Positions 26,203-34,317 of a stretch of 64,000 nucleotides of DNA are shown here, piece by piece. Numbering within the stretch: position 1 is the first letter of the stretch; each line of letters opens with the position of its first letter. The position numbers and the translations under genes were made by a program. Origin of the DNA: Exiguobacterium aurantiacum DSM 6208 (GTDB lineage Bacteria; Bacillota; Bacilli; Exiguobacteriales; Exiguobacteriaceae); the NCBI RefSeq assembly GCF_000702585.1, contig NZ_JNIQ01000001.1, forward strand, positions 2,113,001 through 2,177,000. The letters are read 5' to 3'. The notes beneath the pieces were generated by a model. It was not told the origin of the DNA. It worked only from the letters and a program-made list of their open reading frames with translations, and made no database searches.

Positions 26203-27471
26203 TCAGACCCAGCCGCGGAAGCGAGACGCTTCCGCCATCTTGCGGACGCCGACCATATAGGCGGCGAGACGCATGTCGACTTTGCGGGCCGAAGACGTAT
26301 TGTACACAGTATTGAACGAGTGGACGAGCACTTTTTCAAGTTTTTCTTCCACTTCCTCTTCCGTCCAATAATACCCTTGGTTGTTTTGTACCCATTCGAA
26401 GTATGAGACCGTCACGCCACCGCTCGAGGCGAGCACGTCAGGCACGAGGAGGATGCCACGCTCCGTCAAGATGCGTGTCGCTTCGTTCGTCGTCGGTCCG
26501 TTCGCGGCCTCGACGACGATTGACGCTTTCACATTATCCGCGTTCGTCTCCGTGATTTGATTCTCGATGGCGGCCGGAACTAAAATGTCACAGTCGAGTT
26601 CGAGCATCTCTTGATTGGAGATCGTATTTTTGAACAACGTCGAGATCGTCCCGAACGAATCCCGACGGTCAAGGAGATATGGGATGTCAAGACCGTTCTC
26701 ATCGTGAATCGCCCCATAGGCGTCACTGACGGCAATGACTTTGGCTCCCGCATCATACATGAACTTCGACAAGAAACTGCCGGCATTGCCGAAGCCTTGG
26801 ACGACGACGCGCGCCCCTTTCAACTCGATCCCACGACGGAGAGCGGCTTCACGAATCATGATGGCGACCCCTTTGGCCGTCGCCGTCTCGCGCCCGTGCG
26901 AACCGCCGAGAACGAGCGGTTTACCCGTGATGAAACCTGGCGAGTTGAATTCATCGATTCGGCTATACTCGTCCATCATCCACGCCATGATCTGTGAGTT
27001 CGTGAAGACGTCCGGTGCCGGAATGTCTTTCGTCGGGCCGACGATTTGACTGATGGCCCGCACGTATCCGCGACTCAAGCGCTCGATTTCACGGAAACTC
27101 ATCTCACGCGGATCACAGACGATCCCGCCTTTCCCTCCGCCGTACGGAAGATCGACGATCCCGGCCTTCAAGCTCATCCATACCGATAGCGCCTTCACTT
27201 CCACTTCTGTGACGCTCGGGTGGAAACGAATCCCGCCTTTCGTCGGACCGACGGCATCGTTATGTTGCGCCCGATATCCGGTGAAGATTTTCGTCGATCC
27301 GTCGTCCATGCGGACCGGAATGCGAACGGTCAACATCCGGAGCGGCTCTTTCAAGAGCTCATACATCTCTTCTGGGTAACCGAGCTTCTCAAGCGCCTCG
27401 TGAATGACCTCTTGTGTCGATTCCAGGATGTTTTTTCGTTTTTGATGACCTTTTTCTTGATCCGTAATCAT
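26203..27471 (-). CDS. gudB: NAD-specific glutamate dehydrogenase
   Basis: The 422-residue enzyme converts glutamate to 2-oxoglutarate and ammonia. Typical blocks are KIFTGYRAQHNDAVGPTKGGIRFHP, PYGGGKGGI with the catalytic Lys, and VVQGFGNAGSFLS for NAD. The ATG at 27471 has GGGGAGGAAA upstream; the frame is open 73 codons further but that part is not Gdh-like. A consensus promoter and an upstream cre site suggest CcpA control. The neighbouring bdr and the MecA-type gene keep the Bacillus order. Confidence 0.95.
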   Translation of the reverse strand: MITDQEKGHQKRKNILESTQEVIHEALEKLGYPEEMYELLKEPLRMLTVRIPVRMDDGSTKIFTGYRAQHNDAVGPTKGGIRFHPSVTEVEVKALSVWMSLKAGIVDLPYGGGKGGIVCDPREMSFREIERLSRGYVRAISQIVGPTKDIPAPDVFTNSQIMAWMMDEYSRIDEFNSPGFITGKPLVLGGSHGRETATAKGVAIMIREAALRRGIELKGARVVVQGFGNAGSFLSKFMYDAGAKVIAVSDAYGAIHDENGLDIPYLLDRRDSFGTISTLFKNTISNQEMLELDCDILVPAAIENQITETNADNVKASIVVEAANGPTTNEATRILTERGILLVPDVLASSGGVTVSYFEWVQNNQGYYWTEEEVEEKLEKVLVHSFNTVYNTSSARKVDMRLAAYMVGVRKMAEASRFRGWV

Positions 27472-27532
27472 GAAGGTTTCCTCCCCTAAGTTGTCAATTC
27501 TCCCCCAAGAACCAACCTCGTATTCGTTTAAA

Positions 27533-27561
27533 AGTATAGCTGATACACGACCAATTTGAAA
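27533..27561 (-). promoter_or_regulatory. Sigma-A promoter of gudB
   Basis: On the minus strand TTTCAA (27556-27561) and TATACT (27533-27538) are separated by 17 bp. The start codon lies about 60 bp downstream. Confidence 0.75.
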
Positions 27562-27578
27562 GGGTTTTACAAAAATAA

Positions 27579-27592
27579 TGAAAGCGTTTTCT
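27579..27592. promoter_or_regulatory. Candidate CcpA site (cre) upstream of gudB
   Basis: TGAAAGCGTTTTCT fits the consensus TGWAARCGYTWNCW at every position. It is centred near -59 relative to the expected gudB transcription start, a place where CcpA can activate or leave the promoter unaffected. It also overlaps the ddl terminator region. Confidence 0.65.
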
Positions 27593-27621
27593 AAAAGAAA
27601 AAGAAGGGGGAGCCCCTTCTT
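27591..27621 (-). terminator. Intrinsic terminator after ddl
   Basis: The stem AAGAAGGGG/CCCCTTCTT (27601-27609 with 27613-27621) is followed on the minus strand by a T-rich tract (TTTTTCTTTT). It overlaps the ddl stop codon. Confidence 0.8.
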
Positions 27622-28537
27622 AGTTTTCAAGCGCCAGTTCGATGAAACGTTCGAGCAATTCCCCGTACGAGATGCCGACCGCGCGGGCACTGTCCGGGAA
27701 CAGGCTGAGCGGCGTCATGCCCGGGAGCGTGTTCGTCTCGAGGATATAGGCGAGCCCGTCTTCTGAAACGAGGAAGTCTGAACGCGAATAGCCGGCACAA
27801 CCGAGCGCACGGTGCGCGAGCACGGCCGCGTCTTGCACTTCTTTCGTCAACGCCTCAGGAAGTTCGGCCGGACAGACGTGCACCGAACCACCTTCCGTAT
27901 ACTTCGATTCATAGTCGTAAAACTCATTTTTCGGGATGATCTCGATGACCGGGAGAGCATACTCGTTGCCGCGATTGCCAAGCACCGGCACGGTCAACTC
28001 GCGCCCTTTAATATACTGTTCGACCAACACGGCCGTGTCGCACTCGAACGCTTTCGCAATCCCGTCGCGAAGCATCGTCTCGTCCATCGCGATCGTCAAT
28101 CCGTTCGACGACCCTTCCTGCGCCGGTTTGACGACACAAGGGAACTCGCCGCCCCACTCCGCGACTTTCAAATCGATCTCGTCCGCACTCTCGACGAGCA
28201 CGTCACGCGCGACGCGGATCCCCGCTGCCGCAAAGATAATTTTCGCCCGCGCTTTATCCATCGCGAGCGCTGAAGCCAAAACGCCTGAACCCGTGTACGG
28301 AAGTTGCGCCATCTCAAGTAGCGACTGGACGCGGCCGTCCTCGCCGTACTTTCCGTGAAGCGCACTCAAGACGACATCCGCCTCGAGCGACAACAACTCG
28401 TTCGCCCGTTCAGGATGAAAATCGATGGCCACGACGTCGTGCCCACGCTCTTTCAGCGCCTCGATCATGCCTTTCCCACTCGTGAGCGACACTTCACGCT
28501 CTCCTGATACTCCTCCATATAACACAGCGACTTTCAT
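27620..28537 (-). CDS. ddl: D-alanine--D-alanine ligase
   Basis: The 305-residue ATP-grasp enzyme makes the D-Ala-D-Ala dipeptide of peptidoglycan. VLYGGVSGEREVSLTSG at the N-terminus, PCVVKPAQEGSSNGL for ATP and LETNTLPGMTPLSLFP at the C-terminus are diagnostic. It is slightly short, a compact Ddl. The ATG at 28537 has GAAGGAGAG upstream; the frame is open 12 codons further. It is probably monocistronic and is not in this location in B. subtilis. Confidence 0.93.
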   Translation of the reverse strand: MKVAVLYGGVSGEREVSLTSGKGMIEALKERGHDVVAIDFHPERANELLSLEADVVLSALHGKYGEDGRVQSLLEMAQLPYTGSGVLASALAMDKARAKIIFAAAGIRVARDVLVESADEIDLKVAEWGGEFPCVVKPAQEGSSNGLTIAMDETMLRDGIAKAFECDTAVLVEQYIKGRELTVPVLGNRGNEYALPVIEIIPKNEFYDYESKYTEGGSVHVCPAELPEALTKEVQDAAVLAHRALGCAGYSRSDFLVSEDGLAYILETNTLPGMTPLSLFPDSARAVGISYGELLERFIELALEN

Positions 28538-28633
28538 CTTATCTCTCCTTCGACTTTCAACTGAAAAATTCAAATTTTATCATACCACGGGTGACGGAAA
28601 AACAATAGAAACAGAACGGTGAAAAAGCCGTAC

Positions 28634-29215
28634 TCACGCGAACGTATCGTACAGCTCCTTCACCGCTTGTTCAGTTTGAATCGTCTTGCCGTATTCGAGC
28701 ATGACGTACGGGCTGACGGTCGTCGTCTTCCCGTATTCGGAGAGAATGGCAGCTAGAGGCTCTTCGACACGAGGAGGCAGTACTTCCGCGAAATGCAGAT
28801 AGTAGCGTCCTTCGTAATGATAGAGCGCCCCGCCATGCATCGTGTCGCGCATGAAAGGGAACAAGCGGACCGATGCATCGATGACGTCCTCGATGTCTTC
28901 GAACTGATAAATCAAATGATGGATCACATCGATCGTCAACCGGATCTCGACTTGTTCTTGATCCGCTTCCGGTTCGATCGCCCCCACTTTTTGGACATCG
29001 ATGACGATCCCGTCACGCGGGAACATCGTCACGTTCAAATCGACGGCACCTTGCGGTGAAAACCCGTACTCGGCCTCCGCCGTCTCAAGCAGTTCACGCC
29101 AGAGCTCCTGCCCACTCTCTCCGACAATCGTATCGATGGCGATGCCACGAAGCGATAGCTCATTCGCAGTCAAATACACTCTCAAATGTTCTTTTGTTTG
29201 TTTTTCAAATCTCAA
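28634..29215 (-). CDS. MecA-family ClpC adaptor protein
   Basis: The 193-residue acidic protein fits the MecA/YpbH family. The N-terminal domain (FEKQTKEHLRVYLTANELSLRGI) resembles the substrate-binding part. The C-terminal domain (about residues 100-193) with VIDASVRLFP and LYHYEGRYYLHF resembles the ClpC-binding part. MecA targets proteins to ClpCP. Its place after gudB equals ypbH (mecB) in B. subtilis, so it is more likely that paralogue than mecA. It starts at TTG with GGAGG upstream. Confidence 0.78.
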   Translation of the reverse strand: MRFEKQTKEHLRVYLTANELSLRGIAIDTIVGESGQELWRELLETAEAEYGFSPQGAVDLNVTMFPRDGIVIDVQKVGAIEPEADQEQVEIRLTIDVIHHLIYQFEDIEDVIDASVRLFPFMRDTMHGGALYHYEGRYYLHFAEVLPPRVEEPLAAILSEYGKTTTVSPYVMLEYGKTIQTEQAVKELYDTFA

Positions 29216-29279
29216 ACGAAAACCTCCAAAGAATAATCGTTCCTACATAACAATAAGCTACTCTCGTTTCACCGAACTG

Positions 29280-30137
29280 TCAAATTGTTGCGAGCCACTC
29301 GTTCCACGCTTCAGGTGAATTGCCGAGAAATGCATCTTTGAACCGGGACGCCTGTTGACTGACGGCGTAGCCGCCGGCGCCGATGACAAGGTCCGGGTGA
29401 TTCGCCTTCACATATGCAATGGCCGACTCGAGACCGTCGATATGCTCGGACAGCGTGCACGAGAAGATCAGGCATTTCGCCTCGATATCGTAAAGCGCCG
29501 TACTCAAGTCTTCTTTCGGGATACCCGACCCAAGAAAGATCACGTCATAGCCGTGTTGTCTCAAGTAGAGCGTGACGAACAAAAGTCCGATCTCATGCAT
29601 CTCTTCCGGGGCGCACACACAGACGATGCGCGGCAAAAACGGATTCATCGGCATTTGCAACGATAACGTCGACAGACGGGACCGGAGAAACGCTGTCGCG
29701 AAATGTTCATGCGCAATCGTGATCGTCCCGTTCTCCCATCGTGTCCCGATGTCCATGAGCAGAGGTCCGATAATATCTTTCGTCACTTTTTCAAAACTGA
29801 ACGTGTTGAAGGCACGGTTGATCAAATCATGCGCCTGGCGCTCATCGAAAGCGAGCAAAGCGTCCATCAAGCCGTCCTTCAATTCTTCATCATAGAGACG
29901 CTCAGGCTTCGGTTCAGGCGCCTGATGGAGTTGCTGAATCGCTTGGGACACGGTCAGTCCTTCCCGTTGCTTCTCGACAACCCATTTGATCTTTTCAACG
30001 TCTTGTTCCGAATATAGACGATGGCCCGAATCAGTCCGGCTCGGGACGATGAATTGATAGCGACGTTCCCACGCCCGGATCGTCGTCGGATTCACTCCCG
30101 TTAGTGATGCGACCGTCTTTATGGAGTATTTCGGCAT
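29280..30137 (-). CDS. MerR-family regulator with B12-binding domain (CarH-like)
   Basis: Residues 1-70 form a MerR winged helix (TVASLTGVNPTTIRAWERRYQF). Residues 85-160 form the helical B12-binding-2 domain with a W-x9-EH motif (W134, E144, H145). Residues 168-285 form the Rossmann cobalamin domain with ExHxxG (E179, H181, G184) and FLGSGIP. This is the architecture of CarH, a photoreceptor that represses carotenoid genes and releases DNA in light. The residue after W134 is Glu, whereas Thermus CarH has the photochemical His132 there. Light response is therefore uncertain; B12 binding looks likely. No carotenoid genes are in the window. Confidence 0.82.
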   Translation of the reverse strand: MPKYSIKTVASLTGVNPTTIRAWERRYQFIVPSRTDSGHRLYSEQDVEKIKWVVEKQREGLTVSQAIQQLHQAPEPKPERLYDEELKDGLMDALLAFDERQAHDLINRAFNTFSFEKVTKDIIGPLLMDIGTRWENGTITIAHEHFATAFLRSRLSTLSLQMPMNPFLPRIVCVCAPEEMHEIGLLFVTLYLRQHGYDVIFLGSGIPKEDLSTALYDIEAKCLIFSCTLSEHIDGLESAIAYVKANHPDLVIGAGGYAVSQQASRFKDAFLGNSPEAWNEWLATI

Positions 30138-30281
30138 GACCGCCCCTCCTTTCCTAACTAGTCTTCCTTTTTAGTATAGCCCCCTGCACGTCAATTCGCC
30201 TGTTTTATTGTGCAAATTCATATAAAATATGGCGCATCGTTTCCAAACGACCGACAAAAGGAATTGATTGACAAAGAATCA

Positions 30282-30310
30282 TAAAAAAAATACGGCTGCT
30301 ACGCCGTATT
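30282..30310 (-). terminator. Intrinsic terminator after small membrane protein gene
   Basis: An 8-bp stem AATACGGC/GCCGTATT (30289-30296 with 30303-30310) is followed on the minus strand by TTTTTTTAT. Confidence 0.8.
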
Positions 30311-30312
30311 GG

Positions 30313-30516
30313 TCATAAAAAGATTGCGTGACGCCCTATATATAAAAATGCCAGAATAATAGCAAACATTGAAAGTGTCAGCATCATGGCAACTGGTCGT
30401 TTCAACCAATTGTCATTCAATTTTTCTTTACGCTCGTATTCTTGCCGTTCCGATCGAGACGGCAACGTATCCACCACTTTGTCACGGAGTGAATCCGCCT
30501 GGTTCCGATGTCGCAA
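30313..30516 (-). CDS. Small single-span membrane protein, unknown function
   Basis: The 67-residue protein has a charged N-terminal half (residues 1-38, rich in R, E and K) and one hydrophobic helix (about 41-64, PVAMMLTLSMFAIILAFLYI). A strong AAAGGAGG site lies 7 bp before the TTG start, and a clear terminator lies directly after the stop. Both argue that it is a real gene. It has no family I recognise. It sits between recQ and the CarH-like regulator. Confidence 0.65.
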   Translation of the reverse strand: MRHRNQADSLRDKVVDTLPSRSERQEYERKEKLNDNWLKRPVAMMLTLSMFAIILAFLYIGRHAIFL

Positions 30517-30557
30517 CGTACGTCCTCCTTTACCTTTTTTATCATTTTACTATGATA

Positions 30558-31976
30558 TCAATCAAAGGAAAAGATGCGGGCCAACCGATGTTTCCATTCT
30601 GTCACATTTTTAGACACAACTTGCACGCTTTCAGGGAACGAAATCTCCCCGCACACGTCACAGCACGGCTGTTGTTGCACCGGCTCTTCCGAGAAGTAGC
30701 GCAACAAATAGTCACGGCGGCACGTCTTGATCAAGGCGTAATCCATCATTTGACCGAGCTGGCGATACCGATCGCGCCTTCTTTCCTTTACCCAATCAAT
30801 GGAACCGGCAAGCGTTCGTTCCGCGAGCATCTGTTTTAACAAGCCCCACACCGGGTCTTCTTCATTCATTTTTAGGAGACTCGGCAATTGAGACAAACTT
30901 GTGCCATTTTCCCGTTCAAAATATGCGACCCGGATGTCTTTCTCTTTCGGATACTGTTGGTCGATCAAGAATTGTTGGATGCGTTCGTCCCCTTCGGCGT
31001 ACAAGAGCACTGCGAAGGCCGGCGCCCCGTCACGTCCGGCGCGGCCGATCTCTTGCATATACGCTTCAAGCGTCGCCGGGAGTTGAAAATGGATGACACT
31101 TCGGACGTTGTCTTTATTGACCCCCATCCCGAACGCGCTCGTACATACCATGACCGCCACTTCATCTCTCAAAAACTGAGATTGGACGAGGCGACGGTCC
31201 TCGGTCGACATGCCCCCGTGGTAAAACAAGGCGTCGTCGAGCGCGAGCGCGAGCGACTCCGCCTCACGCCGCGTCGCTGTGTAGATGACGGCTGGCTTCG
31301 GCACTTCGCGAACGAGATCGACGAGTCGCGGCAGCTTCTGTTCGGTCTCGAGGCGTTCGACGCTGAGCCGGATCTCGGGACGGTTCGCCGAATGGACGAA
31401 CTGCGACGGGGAGAATAAAGCCAATTTCTCGATGATGTCCCGTTTGACCGTCTCCGGCGCGGTCGCCGTCACGGCCATGCATTGCGGACTGCCGAGTTGC
31501 TTGCGCAATTCGCCGAGCCGGGCGTACTCCGGCCGGAACTCATGTCCCCACTGCGAGATGCAGTGCGCTTCGTCGACGACGAGCATTTGAATCTTCGTAT
31601 TCGACAGCGCGCGCGTCACGTGTGGCACGGCGAGCTGTTCCGGGGAAAGATACAAGAAGCGGTATCGCTTCAAATGGTTCAAGATGTCCTGCTTCTCTTC
31701 GAGCGTCTCCATCGACGTGAGTCGGGCGACACCACGCTCACCGCGCTCCCGAATATGGAGCATTTGGTCTTCAATCAAGGACAGGAGCGGGGAGACGATG
31801 ATGGTCAGCCCCTCGTTTTTAATATAGGACGGCAATTGGAACGTCAACGACTTCCCGGCCCCGGTCGGCATGATGGCGAGCACGTCTTGCCCATCCGCGA
31901 CTGCCTCGATGACGTCACGTTGCCCTTCACGAAATGAGTCGTAGCCGAACACTCGTTTTAAAGTTTTCTCATACAA
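30558..31976 (-). CDS. recS: RecQ-family ATP-dependent DNA helicase (RecS-type)
   Basis: The 472-residue helicase has motif I (MPTGAGKSLTFQLP), motif II (VVDEAHCISQWGHEFRPEY), motif III (AVTATAP) and motif VI (QEIGRAGRDG). A short zinc-binding region follows, with the final CCDVCG, and there is no HRDC domain. This compact form and its place after ypbB match recS of B. subtilis. TTG at 31976 is preferred as start because GAGG is then 8 nt away. It overlaps ypbB by 8 bp. It unwinds DNA in repair. Confidence 0.88.
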   Translation of the reverse strand: MYEKTLKRVFGYDSFREGQRDVIEAVADGQDVLAIMPTGAGKSLTFQLPSYIKNEGLTIIVSPLLSLIEDQMLHIRERGERGVARLTSMETLEEKQDILNHLKRYRFLYLSPEQLAVPHVTRALSNTKIQMLVVDEAHCISQWGHEFRPEYARLGELRKQLGSPQCMAVTATAPETVKRDIIEKLALFSPSQFVHSANRPEIRLSVERLETEQKLPRLVDLVREVPKPAVIYTATRREAESLALALDDALFYHGGMSTEDRRLVQSQFLRDEVAVMVCTSAFGMGVNKDNVRSVIHFQLPATLEAYMQEIGRAGRDGAPAFAVLLYAEGDERIQQFLIDQQYPKEKDIRVAYFERENGTSLSQLPSLLKMNEEDPVWGLLKQMLAERTLAGSIDWVKERRRDRYRQLGQMMDYALIKTCRRDYLLRYFSEEPVQQQPCCDVCGEISFPESVQVVSKNVTEWKHRLARIFSFD

Positions 31977-32991
31977 ACGTCTCACCTCGTTTCAGTCTTG
32001 CGAACACTAAGCGAATCTGGAAATAACTCAATTCGTCGATCTGGTCGAAAATCGGTTTCAACGCCCAGCTGTCTCCTTCTCGGAGCCGCTCCACTTCAGC
32101 GATCAAACGCTCCGGGACGAATTGGTCGAGCGGGAACTCCTCAATGTACATCGCCATCTCGACGACGTGGTCCTCGATCGTCGATGTACGTAACCGACGC
32201 ATCGATTGCACTTGCGAGAACGAGCGTCCCGCCGTGAACAAGTCAAACGACTCCCGTGCCGAGAGCGTCATCCGCTCCCGCGACAGGCCGTGGCTGAACC
32301 CTCGAAGTTTGGCGTCTTCCGGCAACTCGTTCAACAACGCGTTCCATCCCGCCAAAAAGTAAAGACGGGCCGTCCGGGCATCGACGTCGAGGAGCGTCGC
32401 AATCTGCTCGTACGTATACCCTGTCTCGAACGCACCCGTGAACCGGTAGACGACAGCGGTCGCGTACGGGTCACCGACCGATTCGAGCGCAGTCTCGAGC
32501 TCTGAGTGAAACGACTCGATCAACGGACGCCACTCACGCTCGGATCGAACGATTTGCTTCACCCACCGTTCGGCGAGCCGGTCCGCCTGTACCGGATAGA
32601 ACGTCCGCTTATGCTCGAGCGACATGAACGTCTGGATGAACAGGCTGAGCCGTTTCCACGTCATCGTCGTATAGTCGCGCTGTTCACCACCGAGACGTTC
32701 GAATAAATCACTCACCGTCTCCGGTGAAGCTAAAAGCTGTCCTGCCCCCGTCAGCGTGAACGTCGAACGGTTCAGCCATCCTCGCTTCTCTAACGAGGCC
32801 ATCAGTTTCTCATAATCGTATTTCGCGTACGGGAACATCCCGAACACCGGTTCAAGGTCATAAAAAAACGCGTCTTGTAGCGTCGTCGCCGATCGCTTCC
32901 CGTTCAACACGTGAAACAGGCTACGCTCGCTGCGCTCTCCTTTCAAGCGGTCGATCGCAAGGAGCAACACCCCGTCAGCTAAATGAACCAT
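31969..32991 (-). CDS. ypbB: YpbB-like helix-turn-helix protein
   Basis: The 340-residue protein has a C-terminal helix-turn-helix region (about residues 245-275, SARESFDLFTAGRSFSQVQSMRRLRTSTIEDHVVEMA) of the type found at the end of RecQ helicases and in YpbB. The rest is helical and without catalytic motifs. It overlaps recQ and is probably translated with it, so it may supply the missing C-terminal domain of the short RecQ. The ATG at 32991 has GAGAGGAGGTGG upstream. Divergent from fer, as in Bacillus. Confidence 0.8.
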   Translation of the reverse strand: MVHLADGVLLLAIDRLKGERSERSLFHVLNGKRSATTLQDAFFYDLEPVFGMFPYAKYDYEKLMASLEKRGWLNRSTFTLTGAGQLLASPETVSDLFERLGGEQRDYTTMTWKRLSLFIQTFMSLEHKRTFYPVQADRLAERWVKQIVRSEREWRPLIESFHSELETALESVGDPYATAVVYRFTGAFETGYTYEQIATLLDVDARTARLYFLAGWNALLNELPEDAKLRGFSHGLSRERMTLSARESFDLFTAGRSFSQVQSMRRLRTSTIEDHVVEMAMYIEEFPLDQFVPERLIAEVERLREGDSWALKPIFDQIDELSYFQIRLVFARLKRGETFV

Positions 32992-33046
32992 CGTGCCACC
33001 TCCTCTCAAAAATCATTATCCTTCCAAAACGATGTTCGTTTCCTCA

Positions 33047-33386
<340 letters not shown>

Positions 33387-33390
33387 GCGG

Positions 33391-33433
33391 AGAGAGACAT
33401 GTGTGTCTAAGACATACATGTCTCTCTTTTTTA
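33391..33433. terminator. Bidirectional terminator between fer and thermonuclease gene
   Basis: A 17-bp stem with one mismatch (33391-33407 with 33411-33427, loop TAA) is followed on the plus strand by six T. It lies between the convergent stop codons. Confidence 0.88.
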
Positions 33434-34225
33434 GCGGGCCGCCCTCCGGAAGCCCGCCGCTTCGGCTTCACGTTCCGAACAGAACATCTCTTCGGCGATC
33501 GTCCGCTCATAGCTGGCACCGCCCGGGACGTGGTATATCTTCTCTCCGTCTCGGTTGATGTTACCTTTAATGTCACAAGTTTGACCCGTCTTCGGCTTCG
33601 CAGGCGTCGTCGCCTCATGGTCAAATCCGTTCCCGGTCACGTAGTCTTCAAGACTCCAGATGCCGAGCAGCGCTTCCTTTGCTGACCGTTCGACCGTCCG
33701 GAACGCATCGACGTGCTGCGTGTTCGGCGCATAGATGTAAGCGACACGGGCTAAACCGCGCCGCAATAGTTCCTCGTTCAACATCACCCCGTCGTACCAG
33801 ACATAAGCGAGCGTACGCTGATAACGGTCATAGCGACCGACATCATACTCGAGCGTGATCGTATCCCCTTCCGGGAGCCAACGCTCGACGAACGATTTCG
33901 CCTCTTCTCCGAACGGCTGCACCGGCAATGTCGGATGACTCGTCTCTGGTGTATCGACGAGGAGCAGGCGAATCGATTCGGTCGCGCCGCTCTCGAACTC
34001 GACTTTGAGCGTGTCGCCATCGACGACGCGGTCGAGTGTGACCGTCTCTGTCTTGCCGATCGGACGAGCGACTTGTTGCCTGACGTCAGCGCTCGGGTAG
34101 TCGGCTTCAAGTTCGACGAGCGATTCAGGCGGGTCGACTTGCCCGGCGAACCAGTCGTCGACCGAACAGCCGGCCAACACAACTGTCGCCATCATGACGA
34201 ACAACCATTGCCACCATTTTTTCAA
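33431..34225 (-). CDS. Thermonuclease-family lipoprotein
   Basis: The 264-residue protein starts at a TTG with AAAGAGGTGAG upstream. It has a lipoprotein signal ending in LAGC (C20), then a staphylococcal-nuclease fold (about residues 60-200). Catalytic features are DGDT, LLLVDTPET and the Arg in RYQRTLAYVW. A short C-terminal domain (about 215-264, CDIKGNINRDGEKIYHVPGGASY) resembles the tail of YncB-type secreted nucleases. It should degrade nucleic acids at the cell surface and may feed the adjacent nucleoside transporter. Confidence 0.88.
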   Translation of the reverse strand: MKKWWQWLFVMMATVVLAGCSVDDWFAGQVDPPESLVELEADYPSADVRQQVARPIGKTETVTLDRVVDGDTLKVEFESGATESIRLLLVDTPETSHPTLPVQPFGEEAKSFVERWLPEGDTITLEYDVGRYDRYQRTLAYVWYDGVMLNEELLRRGLARVAYIYAPNTQHVDAFRTVERSAKEALLGIWSLEDYVTGNGFDHEATTPAKPKTGQTCDIKGNINRDGEKIYHVPGGASYERTIAEEMFCSEREAEAAGFRRAAR

Positions 34226-34251
34226 TTGTCTCACCTCTTTATGAGTATAAC

Positions 34252-34288
34252 AAAAAAGGTTGTTCGACTTAAGCGTCAAACAACCTTT
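34252..34288 (-). terminator. Intrinsic terminator after nupQ
   Basis: The stem AAAGGTTGTT/AACAACCTTT (34255-34264 with 34279-34288) is followed on the minus strand by TTTTTTG. It ends the nup operon. Confidence 0.8.
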
Positions 34289-34317
34289 CCTAAACGGGAC
34301 ATATGTCCTTTCTTTCG

